From assembly GCA_048267245.1 (NCBI GenBank), contig JBLWXV010000001.1:2108001-2172000 (forward strand): DNA of 64,000 nt. The letters are read 5' to 3'. The stretch's first letter is position 1, and every line of letters starts with the position of its first letter. The notes under the pieces are model-generated. The model had not been told where the DNA came from, made no database searches, and saw only the letters and a program-made list of their open reading frames with translations. The stretch comes from JBLWXV01 sp048267245 (GTDB taxonomy: Bacteria > Bdellovibrionota > Bacteriovoracia > Bacteriovoracales > Bacteriovoracaceae). The position numbers were made by a program, and so were the translations under genes. Positions 41,014 to 48,963 of this stretch are shown here, in pieces.

Positions 41014-43377
41014 TTATGACCCACACATTACGCAATCTTCAGGATTGTCGATTGAACAAACCATCGCCGCGCGGTTGTCGTCAATGCTCTTAGGTGCAGG
41101 TTTTTCCTCTTGGCGTACTGTGAACTTCACTGCATTCACGGCAGCGCGAGAGCGAAGGTAGTACATACCTGTCTTAAGACCTGACTTCCAAGCATAGAAG
41201 TGCATTGAAGAGAGTTTGCCAAAGTTAGGGTCTTCCATGTGAACGTTAAGACTCATGCCTTGGTCGATGAATGGTGAGCGACCAGCAGCAAGATCGAGAA
41301 CCGTCTTTTGCTTGATTTCCCACACAGTCTTATAGAGCGCTTTAAGCTCTTCTGGAATTTCTTCAATTGCCTGGATAGAACCGTTGTGAGCGATAATTTT
41401 ATTTCTCATCTCATCAGTCCAGAGACCAACGTCGATCAAGTCTTGCACGAGGTACTTATTGACGACGGCAAATTCACCTGAGAGAACGCGGCGAACGTAG
41501 ATATTTGAAGTAATCGGCTCAAAGCATTCTGTGTTACCAAGAATCTGCGACGTTGAAGCGGTTGGCATAGGGGCAACAAGAAGTGAGTTGCGCACGCCAT
41601 GAGCTTTGATATCCGCGCGAAGAGCGTCCCAATCCCAAAGTTTGTTATCAACCTTGTGACCCCAGAGGTCTGGCTGGAGAAGACCTTGAGAGATTGGTGA
41701 ACCTTCATAGGTCTCGTAGGGGCCATTAACCTTGGCCTGATCGCATGAGGCTTGAAGAGCGGCGTAGTAAATGGTCTCAAAGATACGGTTGTTAAGCTCA
41801 AGCGCCTCTTTTGAATCAAATGGGTGGCGCATGAGGAAGAACGTATCTTGAAGGCCTTGTACACCAAGTCCGATTGGACGGTGGCGCATATTGCTCTTCT
41901 TAGCTTCCGGTACAGGATAGTAGTTAATATCGATAATGCGGTTGAGGTTGAGAGTCATGCGGTAGACAACATTAAAGAGTTCTTTGTGGTTGTACGTGCG
42001 AGTCTCAGTGTCAACAAAGCGGTTAAGGGCAACGCTGGCGAGGTTACAAACTGCAACTTCATCAGGCGCTGTGTACTCCATAATCTCTGTGCAGAGGTTA
42101 GAAGATTTAATTGTCCCGAGGTTCTTTTGGTTTGATTTTTCGTTAACTGAATCTTTGTAGAGCATGTAGGGAAGACTTGTCTCCACCTGGCTCTCAAGAA
42201 CAGCAAACCAGAGATCTTGAGCGCGAACAACCTTCTTGGCAATTCCGCGCTCTTCGTAGCTCTTATAGAGTTTTTCAAACTCGGCGCCATAGCAATCAGC
42301 AAGGCCCGGAGCTTCGTGAGGACAAAAGAGTGACCACATGCCATCTTCTTCCACGCGCTTCATGAAGAGGTCTGGCGTCCACAGAGCGAAGAAGAGATCG
42401 CGGGCGCGGTGTTCATCTTTACCTGTGTTCTTTCTCATTTCAAGGAAGTCAAAAATGTCGGCGTGCCATGGCTCGAGGTAGATTGCAAAAGCACCTTTTC
42501 TCTTGCCGCCACCTTGATCGACGTAGCGAGCAGTGTCGTTAAACACTTTGAGCATTGGAACGATGCCGTTTGAAGTGCCGTTAGTGCCGCGGATAAAAGA
42601 TCCCTTGGCGCGGATATTGTGAATTGAGAGACCAATCCCACCAGCGCTTTGAGAAATGAGGGCGGTTTGCTTAAGCGTCTCGTAAATTCCCTCAATTGAG
42701 TCATCCTTCATTGTGAGAAGAAAGCAGCTTGAGAGCTGGGGCTTATTTGTCCCTGAGTTAAAGAGAGTCGGTGAAGCGTGAGTGAAATTCTTCTCACTCA
42801 TGTGATTGTAGGTCTCAATCGCCGCATTGATGTCGTTCATGTGGATACCCACAGAAACTCTCATGAGCATTTGACCTGGGCGTTCAACAATTTTGCCATC
42901 CATTTTAAGGAGGTAAGAGCGCTCAAGTGTTTTGAAACCAAAGTAGTCGTAACCAAAGTCGCGCTTGTCGACAATAGACTTGTCGAGAAGTTCAGCGTGC
43001 TCCATCACAGTTTCATAGAGTTCCTTTGAAACTAGCGGAGAGTGTTCTCCTGTGATTGGATTTTGGAAGTGATACATCGCCTTGATATTCTCACTAAAAC
43101 AACCACGAGTTTCCTTGTGGAGGTTTGAGACGGCAATGCGACCAGCTAGGACATTGTAGTCTGGGTGCTGAGTCGAGAGGTAGGCGGCCGTCTCAGCGGC
43201 GAGCTGATCGAGTTCGCGAGTTGTAATATTGTCGTAGATGCCTTCGATTACCTTCTGGCTTACTTTAACAGAGTCTACGAAGTTGCGATCGAGGTCAAAG
43301 CAAAGGGCCTCAATGCGCGCGGTGATTTTGTCGAATTTAATGGGCTCTTTTTCCCCACTTCTAGTCATGACGTACAT
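41014..43377 (-). CDS. nrdA: Ribonucleoside-diphosphate reductase alpha subunit, class Ia
   Basis: 787 residues, the large catalytic subunit that reduces NDPs to dNDPs. N-terminal ATP-cone (about 1-90, activity control); FTHASPTLFNSGTNKPQLSSCFLL contains the first active-site Cys; SSNLCTEI carries the radical-bearing loop Cys with its Asn and Glu; GVQGLQDTF follows; the C-terminus ends CVMCGS, the CxxC shuttle to thioredoxin. The sequence resembles eukaryotic RRM1 more than E. coli NrdA. Shine-Dalgarno GAGGAG. It is 15 bp after nrdB, so the operon order is nrdB-nrdA, and a strong terminator follows. Confidence 0.97.
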   Translation of the reverse strand: MYVMTRSGEKEPIKFDKITARIEALCFDLDRNFVDSVKVSQKVIEGIYDNITTRELDQLAAETAAYLSTQHPDYNVLAGRIAVSNLHKETRGCFSENIKAMYHFQNPITGEHSPLVSKELYETVMEHAELLDKSIVDKRDFGYDYFGFKTLERSYLLKMDGKIVERPGQMLMRVSVGIHMNDINAAIETYNHMSEKNFTHASPTLFNSGTNKPQLSSCFLLTMKDDSIEGIYETLKQTALISQSAGGIGLSIHNIRAKGSFIRGTNGTSNGIVPMLKVFNDTARYVDQGGGKRKGAFAIYLEPWHADIFDFLEMRKNTGKDEHRARDLFFALWTPDLFMKRVEEDGMWSLFCPHEAPGLADCYGAEFEKLYKSYEERGIAKKVVRAQDLWFAVLESQVETSLPYMLYKDSVNEKSNQKNLGTIKSSNLCTEIMEYTAPDEVAVCNLASVALNRFVDTETRTYNHKELFNVVYRMTLNLNRIIDINYYPVPEAKKSNMRHRPIGLGVQGLQDTFFLMRHPFDSKEALELNNRIFETIYYAALQASCDQAKVNGPYETYEGSPISQGLLQPDLWGHKVDNKLWDWDALRADIKAHGVRNSLLVAPMPTASTSQILGNTECFEPITSNIYVRRVLSGEFAVVNKYLVQDLIDVGLWTDEMRNKIIAHNGSIQAIEEIPEELKALYKTVWEIKQKTVLDLAAGRSPFIDQGMSLNVHMEDPNFGKLSSMHFYAWKSGLKTGMYYLRSRAAVNAVKFTVRQEEKPAPKSIDDNRAAMVCSIDNPEDCVMCGS

Positions 43378-43392
43378 ACTGTGTGTCTCCTC

Positions 43393-44364
43393 TTAAAACT
43401 CAGCGTCCAATGTGAATTTATTCTGTGTGCGATCTCCAAGCACTCCGGCTTTTTGATATTCTGATACTCTCTTTTCAAAGAAATTTGTTTTCCCTTCAAG
43501 TGAGATGAGTTCCATCCAGTCAAAAGGATTGGCAGTGCCGTAGTATCTTGGAGCGCCAAGCTCCATGAGCCAGTGGTCGGCCACAAATTCAATATATTGC
43601 TTCATCATCTCTGAGTTCATTCCAATGAGTGATACTGGAAGGGCTTCGGTGATGAATTCTTTTTCAATTTCGACGGCTTCAGTGATGATCTGAGTGATCA
43701 CTTCCTTGCTTGCGCGCTCTTCTTCGCTTAGGTGCTTGTGAAGCAGACAGGCAAATTGACAGTGAAGGCCCTCATCGCGAGAAATAAACTCGTTAGAAGT
43801 ACAAAGGCCTGGCATGAGCCCACGCTTTTTAAGCCAGAAGATGGCACAGAAAGATCCTGAGAAGAAAATCCCCTCAACCGCAGCGAAGGCAATCAAGCGC
43901 TCGGCAAAGCTTCTCTTACTTTGCATCCACTTCATCGCCCAGCGCGCCTTCATCTCTACGTGTGGGAAATTGGCGACGGCCTTAAATAGGCGGTCCTTTT
44001 CCTTTTGGTCTTTGATGTAGGTGTCGATCATAAGTGAGTAGGTCTCACTGTGGATATTTTCCATGGCGATTTGAAAGCCGTAGAAGCAACGGGCCTCTGG
44101 CGACTGAATATCGCTGTAGAAGCGAAGGGCAAGGTTCTCGTTTACGATGCCGTCAGAGGCGGCAAAGAAGGCGAGAACGTGCGAGATGAAGTGTCTTTCA
44201 TTATCGGTGAGGCGATCCCAGTCGGTGAGGTCACCAACGAGGTCGATTTCTTCGGCCGTCCAGAATACGGCCACATGTTGCTTGTACATTTCCCAAATAT
44301 CATTGTGCTTAAGCGGAAATAGTACAAAGCGGTCTTCGTTGGGGGTGAGTAGTGGATCGGCCAT
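43393..44364 (-). CDS. nrdB: Ribonucleoside-diphosphate reductase beta subunit, class Ia
   Basis: About 323 residues, a ferritin-like protein housing the diiron-tyrosyl radical. Motifs: TPNEDRFVLFPLKHNDIWEMY at the N-terminus, FWTAEEIDL with a metal-ligand Asp, AMENIHSETYSL, where Glu and His are iron ligands and Tyr is the radical site, and FISRDEGLHCQFA. The close resemblance to animal RRM2 is notable. I chose the ATG at 44364, with GAGGAG 8 bp upstream, over the longer frame from a TTG at 44442. Expression is likely under NrdR through boxes at 44838-44886, leaving an untranslated leader of nearly 480 nt. Confidence 0.96.
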   Translation of the reverse strand: MADPLLTPNEDRFVLFPLKHNDIWEMYKQHVAVFWTAEEIDLVGDLTDWDRLTDNERHFISHVLAFFAASDGIVNENLALRFYSDIQSPEARCFYGFQIAMENIHSETYSLMIDTYIKDQKEKDRLFKAVANFPHVEMKARWAMKWMQSKRSFAERLIAFAAVEGIFFSGSFCAIFWLKKRGLMPGLCTSNEFISRDEGLHCQFACLLHKHLSEEERASKEVITQIITEAVEIEKEFITEALPVSLIGMNSEMMKQYIEFVADHWLMELGAPRYYGTANPFDWMELISLEGKTNFFEKRVSEYQKAGVLGDRTQNKFTLDAEF

Positions 44365-44837
44365 GATTGTCTCCTCGAACTTATCTTCATCTTCACGCGC
44401 TCTTGAATTCACAAGTGGTGCGGTGTGGTTGTTAATAGCCAAGCGTAGTGCTCGGGTACGTTTTGGAGGCGAAGAAATCCCTGAGTCGGATAGTCCAACA
44501 TTTAACTATTTTGCTACTCAGAGAGGAAAAGCCTGGGAGGAAATGTGGCGTTGTGTGTGCGCTCATGTCCTTGCTTGTCCGAATATTTTTCGTCTCTTGT
44601 ATTAGAGCTTACGGAATGCTGATTACACAATCAAGACTCTTTGTGTGTGGCTTGTGGCCTGACTGTTAGCAGAAATGCATCTTGTTAATCTTGAGTAATT
44701 TTAATAGCTTCTCTGAAAGCCCGTCTAGATGGGGTTTTGAGTAGTGTACTCGAGTCGTCGAATATAAAAATTCGATCCTTATTTTTTCTTACATCTTTGA
44801 AGTCGGCCATTTTTAAGCATCCTGCCGCATCGCCTCT
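44365..44837 (-). other. Long nrd leader without a gene
   Basis: About 470 bp between nrdB and its NrdR boxes. Short frames on the plus strand have no good ribosome site or family resemblance. No cobalamin-riboswitch box was found. Confidence 0.4.
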
Positions 44838-44853
44838 ACACAATATATAGGGT
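44838..44853 (-). promoter_or_regulatory. NrdR box 1
   Basis: ACACAATATATAGGGT on the plus strand matches the NrdR consensus acaCwAtATaTwGtgt in all but a few flanking positions. NrdR represses ribonucleotide reductase genes when dATP is high. It pairs with box 2, 33 bp away (start to start), close to three helical turns, which is the usual arrangement. Confidence 0.85.
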
Positions 44854-44870
44854 TCGAAATCAAAAAATGG

Positions 44871-44886
44871 CCACTATATCTAGTGT
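44871..44886 (-). promoter_or_regulatory. NrdR box 2
   Basis: CCACTATATCTAGTGT, matching the NrdR palindrome (CACTATAT…TAGTG). Together with box 1 it forms the cooperative pair typical of nrd promoters. The nrdR gene itself is not in the window. Confidence 0.85.
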
Positions 44887-44916
44887 TTTGGGCGACGCGC
44901 ATAGGTGATTTTAGTG

Positions 44917-44946
44917 AAAAAAAAGGCCACCTCATTCGAGGTGGCC
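44917..44946 (-). terminator. Intrinsic terminator of the triple-repeat protein gene
   Basis: 9-bp stem GGCCACCTC / GAGGTGGCC (44925-44933, 44938-44946) with an ATTC loop and T8 on the minus strand. Confidence 0.92.
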
Positions 44947-44978
44947 CGGTTTTGTGTGAGCGTGTGGGAATTCGCTGT

Positions 44979-46205
44979 CTATCTGAAGTGAACGCTGATT
45001 CTCTCGAGTACGAGTGTTCCTTTACTCATGAGAACCAAGTCTTTAAGTGCAGTTCTTCCGCGAACATCAAGACTGATTGAAGTGCGACGGCCAAATGAGA
45101 GGTCTTCTTCTGTGTCGCATACTTGACCGCGAACAGTATTTGAACAAAGGGCCAGGGCCGCGCGCTCATTTGCCCCAGAAACAGTGATCTCAACGTGGCT
45201 TACTTCACGACGACCATCACTTGCTGTAGCACCCATTACATCGATCAAGTTGAGAGCGTGAGCACCTTTGAGCGGCATTCTAGGAGCGCGATCGAGTCTA
45301 TCAGCTGGAAATGGACCTGGAGTTGGGCGATTTCCTCTTCTTTCAAAATGAACCTCGATTGATTCGATATAGATTTCACCGCGAAGATCAAGTTGGAGCG
45401 TTCTAATTTCATCACCAAGAGTATCGCTTGAATTTGGAAGAGCAAATTCAAGGTCTCTTCTAAAGCGAGAGAAAGTCTCGACACGACCTACTTGAGAGCC
45501 ATTAACAGTTAGTCTGGCATCAGATGATCCGTAGATGCTCTCACCAGTGACGACAACCTTAGCGATACTCATGCCGCGAAAATCGCGATCTAGATCCATA
45601 AGCTGGCGTAGGGGAAGAGTTTCAAATCCTCTAAAGCTTTGTGAGATGTATTTGCGAGCAACTTGACCAGGAATAGGTGATGGACCTGGGCGAACACTTG
45701 GTTCCTCAAGAACTGCAATGACTTTTTCAACATAGAATTGACCTTTGAGATCAATTTGTAGGGAATTGATATCGCGACCAATGATCAGCCCTGAGCTTCT
45801 AGGCTTAAGGTCAATATTCTCAATTCTCGTTCCTACTCTTTCGGGAAAGGTTTCAGTGCGGCCATTGATAACGAGTTCGGCCGTCCCATTTCCACCTCGG
45901 GTCTCAGCAACGAGGATAACTTTCTTTAACTCCATCCCACGGTGCTGACCCAGGGAGAGTAGTTGCTTGAGTTTAAGTGTGCTGTCGCCAGAGAAGAATC
46001 CTCGAACTTCTTCACTCACACGAAAGCGATCTTCAGCAAATCCAGTGTTGGTATCCCAGCCCCCGCGTGAGAAGCCACCACCAATATTTCCAGGCCGATC
46101 TCCCCGCATGCCCCGTGCGTCTGATTGCGCGCTAGCGCCGCCGAGGATGGCGAGTCCAAGTCCAAGTGCTAAGAATGTTCCAGTTAAACTACGTTGTAAG
46201 CTCAT
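44979..46205 (-). CDS. Secreted protein with three internal ~95-residue repeats
   Basis: 408 residues with a signal peptide (about 1-26, …GGASA). After a Gly/Arg-rich linker come three related units at about 75-168, 190-290 and 312-408. Each runs: LxLxQL-type helix, KVxV strand, AxLxxNG, an intervening loop, IxxLQxDLxGxxYxExIxVxFE. The third is the most diverged. No known family is recognised; the beta-sandwich pattern suggests a carbohydrate- or surface-binding module. Shine-Dalgarno AAGGAG. Monocistronic, with its own terminator. Confidence 0.78.
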   Translation of the reverse strand: MSLQRSLTGTFLALGLGLAILGGASAQSDARGMRGDRPGNIGGGFSRGGWDTNTGFAEDRFRVSEEVRGFFSGDSTLKLKQLLSLGQHRGMELKKVILVAETRGGNGTAELVINGRTETFPERVGTRIENIDLKPRSSGLIIGRDINSLQIDLKGQFYVEKVIAVLEEPSVRPGPSPIPGQVARKYISQSFRGFETLPLRQLMDLDRDFRGMSIAKVVVTGESIYGSSDARLTVNGSQVGRVETFSRFRRDLEFALPNSSDTLGDEIRTLQLDLRGEIYIESIEVHFERRGNRPTPGPFPADRLDRAPRMPLKGAHALNLIDVMGATASDGRREVSHVEITVSGANERAALALCSNTVRGQVCDTEEDLSFGRRTSISLDVRGRTALKDLVLMSKGTLVLERISVHFR

Positions 46206-46437
46206 CTATTCTCCTTTGAAGATGCCCCAGTGGTCTTTGTGGGAGTTCCGATTCCCAAAAGCTTGATAAAAAACCTAGAGCAAGGGGCGTGCCACTTAAA
46301 TAGTCGGAAATAAAGGGATTTTTGGTGCCAAGGGGCACCGTGCGTGGCGTCAATGGTTTCTATTTGTCCCTTAAGAATGGCGCCATTGGTGCCGAAAAGG
46401 AATGCTGTAGCATCGACAAAGCTCCCCAGGAGGAAAA

Positions 46438-46803
46438 ATGAGTGTTCGTGCCGTTCAGGTTGTCTATATTGATTCAGATCCGTATATGCATCAGGCGCTA
46501 GCAAAGGTTCTCATGGCCCTTGGGGTGAGTTTTCGCTGTTACAAAAGCTATGAAGAGGCCAGAGGGGATCTCAGTGAGGCCTCTCCAAATGTAGTCTTCT
46601 TTGACTTTAAAGATTATGAAGGTCACATGGCCTGTGATGTTTTAAAGCGCCAGGAGCTTGCGCTGCTTGCCCCCAGTGAACTCAGTCCCGATCAGCGAGC
46701 CTTCTTAAAAGGAAAGCGCACTCTTTCAAAACCCCTTGATCGCCATGAGATTGCCCACTACCTGAGCATCACTCTCTATAAAGACGCTCCTAAAGCGGCC
46801 TAA
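46438..46803 (+). CDS. Stand-alone receiver-like (CheY) domain protein
   Basis: 121 residues with a receiver-like pattern: acidic Asp12 and Asp14 in YIDSDPY, putative phospho-acceptor Asp56 in VVFFDFKDY, and Lys98 in LSKPLD. Ser80 takes the place of the Thr/Ser switch. The similarity is weak and the loop after Asp56 lacks the usual MP-G-DG, so it may be an altered receiver. Start ATG with GGAGG 5 bp upstream. No kinase or output domain is nearby; it ends 1 bp before the convergent recombinase stop. Confidence 0.65.
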   Translation: MSVRAVQVVYIDSDPYMHQALAKVLMALGVSFRCYKSYEEARGDLSEASPNVVFFDFKDYEGHMACDVLKRQELALLAPSELSPDQRAFLKGKRTLSKPLDRHEIAHYLSITLYKDAPKAA

Positions 46804-46804
46804 G

Positions 46805-47752
46805 TTAAAATTTAAGTTTAGTCACAGGTGAGTCCGCAAGCTCTTTGCGGCGCTTGTCGTATTCACCAGTGGTGGTTACCGAGGCGTGTCCAACTTCAGT
46901 GGCCACGCGGTAGATATCAACCCCTAGCCCCAAGAGTTCAGTGATAAAGGTCGCTCTTGCCGAGTGGGGGGTGACTGGAAAGCCAATCCCGACTTTGAGA
47001 GCATATTTAGAAATCATCTCATTAATAGTGCGCGGATTAATGGGCTTATTGAGGTTTTCAGGATCTTTGGGATTTCTAGTTGGTTGAAAGAGCCAGTCCT
47101 TTTGAATATGCTCGCGCTCAAGTCCCTTCATCCAGGCCATATACTCATCGAGCGCTTCGATACATAGGGGATGCAACAGCTTTTGCCCGAGTTTTCCACC
47201 CTTGGCGCGGTACTCGAGGATTTTGTGTTCGCCATAATTTTTATAGTCCATCACTCTCAGCGAGAGTACCTCACTCTTTCTAAGTCCGGTGGTAAAGAAT
47301 GTGACTAGTAGAGCGTAGTGAAGGGGGCCACACTTGGGGTGGGCCCTGGCGGCGTCTAAGATCTCTCGCACTTGAGCGGCGCTCAGTGCTCTAGTGGGAG
47401 ACATGACCACACGGCGTGGTCTCTTCACACTTGAGACGGGATTAAACTCACAGATTCTTCGCTCGACTAGGAAATCAAAGTAGCTTGAGAGACTAGCGAG
47501 TTTGCGGCCGATGGTCTTTGGTGCTGAGGCTTCGCCGCCGTGACCGCCAACTTCCGCTAGGTAGTTGCGATACTTGATAATGATCTGTCTACTAATCTCT
47601 GGGTAGGTGGTGACATTGAAATTTGAGGTGGCAAACTCGAGAAAGGAGCTGATATCGCCGCGGTAGCTCTTTCTGGTGTGAGTGGAAGTGAAGTTTTCGA
47701 AAAACTCTTCGTCTAACTCTAGTTTCGTAAAATCAAGATTCTTTGCACCCAT
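46805..47752 (-). CDS. Tyrosine recombinase (XerC/XerD-like)
   Basis: About 315 residues. N-terminal SAM-like DNA-binding domain (TRKSYRGDISSFLEFA). The catalytic domain has Arg in FTTGLRKSEVL, Lys in YRAKGGK, His-x-x-Arg in TPHSARATF, the GH motif EVGHASV and the Tyr nucleophile in TGEYDKR. Xer enzymes resolve chromosome dimers at dif. The location among housekeeping genes and lack of phage genes favour Xer over a phage integrase. Start at ATG 47752 preferred; a GTG at 47776 is possible but has no Shine-Dalgarno. Confidence 0.87.
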   Translation of the reverse strand: MGAKNLDFTKLELDEEFFENFTSTHTRKSYRGDISSFLEFATSNFNVTTYPEISRQIIIKYRNYLAEVGGHGGEASAPKTIGRKLASLSSYFDFLVERRICEFNPVSSVKRPRRVVMSPTRALSAAQVREILDAARAHPKCGPLHYALLVTFFTTGLRKSEVLSLRVMDYKNYGEHKILEYRAKGGKLGQKLLHPLCIEALDEYMAWMKGLEREHIQKDWLFQPTRNPKDPENLNKPINPRTINEMISKYALKVGIGFPVTPHSARATFITELLGLGVDIYRVATEVGHASVTTTGEYDKRRKELADSPVTKLKF

Positions 47753-47806
47753 ATCTCCATTGTAACTGAAGATCACTTTCGCAGCAGAACTGAGCTATTT
47801 TTTGCC

Positions 47807-48952
47807 CTAAAGCTCAAGTACTTGGTAGAGTTCCATTCCCGCGCTGACAATTCCGGTGGGACAGTAGTTGATCACAGCACTCTCTTTTGGCGCGCGAACT
47901 TGAAATTCAGAGTTCTCCCAGGCTTCTAAGTCGTCAGGAAAGGGAAGGTCGATTCCGACCGCAATAACTTCACCAGCAGCGACTTTCTGCCCAGGTTTTG
48001 CAAGACATTCATAGAGTGCGCCTTTGGGGGCGAAGATCGTCTTAAAATTTGAAAGTGCTCTTTGATAGGTATGGGCCGGAAGATCACTCTTCTTTAAGAC
48101 ATCGTGGGCGAGGATTCCTCTTTTAAAGAGGAAGTGAGCGATTCGTCTGGCCTGACTTCTAGCACGGTCAAAATCAATAAACTCTTCACTACCTAGTTCG
48201 AGCGTATAGGCTTCAAAAGGCTTGGGCCCACTCAAGCCTTGCTCCTTTAGGCGCATTCCCAGGTGATGCCAAGGCATAAAAGCTGCCTCATCCATCGCGC
48301 CACCAAATTCATGGGGAATCTCTAGAGTGATCGCCGCGTTTAGATCCTTTGCCTCGGCCGCGCAACTCTCGGGGGCGTAGAGGTATTCACAGGCCACTGG
48401 ACCAGTGTGAAGATCAATGACCATATCTGCCGCGAGGGCCTCTCGCTGGAGGGTATAGAGCATGAGCTTTTCGTAGCTTAGGGAGTAGGGCCCAGATACT
48501 CTATCGATTTCTGTCGATAAGATTTCTCTCATCCACTTTTTAAAAAGAACCTTGGCCTCTACGTTAAAGCCAGAAGAGACCTCACCTTTAATGAGATCGA
48601 CGATAGAGTTCCACGAGGTCTGATTTACTTTACCAAAATCAAAGTAGCCGCGATTCCAATTGTTGCCCGTGACGGGATCAAAGCGACCACTAGTGGCCGT
48701 TCCGCGCTTTTGGTTGGTTCCAACTGGATTTGCCAAGGGGATAAAGCGCACAGTTCCTAGCAGAGTATTTTCTTTGATGATTTTTACCAGTTCATAGAGA
48801 GTGGCATTGCCCTGAACTTCTGCTCCATGCACGCTCGCCTGAAGATAGACACTGGGGCCATGGCCCTCGGAAGTGAGTTCATAGTGCCAAAGATCGATAG
48901 GCGACCCACCAATAAATTGAGTGAGAGGCAAGCGAGTGCGAGTGAGCTTCAT
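47807..48952 (-). CDS. Succinylglutamate desuccinylase / aspartoacylase-family metallohydrolase
   Basis: About 381 residues of the AstE/AspA branch of the M14 zinc hydrolases: LQASVHGAEVQGN (His, Glu ligands), VIDLHTGP (His) and TLELGSEEF, with a catalytic Glu. These enzymes cleave N-acyl groups such as succinyl or acetyl from amino acids. The C-terminus is a short beta domain (KPGQKVAAGEVIAVGIDLPFP). Start ATG 48952 with AGAGGAA 8 bp upstream. It is the last gene of the lysC-dapB-dapA-dapD-lysA2 operon, so it could be the missing succinyl-DAP desuccinylase. That is inference; DapE is normally an unrelated M20 enzyme. Confidence 0.82.
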   Translation of the reverse strand: MKLTRTRLPLTQFIGGSPIDLWHYELTSEGHGPSVYLQASVHGAEVQGNATLYELVKIIKENTLLGTVRFIPLANPVGTNQKRGTATSGRFDPVTGNNWNRGYFDFGKVNQTSWNSIVDLIKGEVSSGFNVEAKVLFKKWMREILSTEIDRVSGPYSLSYEKLMLYTLQREALAADMVIDLHTGPVACEYLYAPESCAAEAKDLNAAITLEIPHEFGGAMDEAAFMPWHHLGMRLKEQGLSGPKPFEAYTLELGSEEFIDFDRARSQARRIAHFLFKRGILAHDVLKKSDLPAHTYQRALSNFKTIFAPKGALYECLAKPGQKVAAGEVIAVGIDLPFPDDLEAWENSEFQVRAPKESAVINYCPTGIVSAGMELYQVLEL

Positions 48953-48963
48953 AGGAATTCCTC

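Noticed and set aside
44365..44442. TTG start and 26 extra residues for nrdB
   Set aside because: A strong GAGGAG and ATG at 44364 give the normal NrdB start.
44147..44669. Plus-strand frames across the nrdB 5' end and leader
   Set aside because: They overlap nrdB coding sequence or lack start signals; no recognisable protein.
44365..44837. Cobalamin riboswitch in the nrd leader
   Set aside because: No B12 box (GCCACTG) or other conserved blocks on the minus strand.
46805..47752. Phage or integrative element around the tyrosine recombinase
   Set aside because: No att-like repeats, tRNA junction or other mobile genes nearby; a Xer role is more likely.
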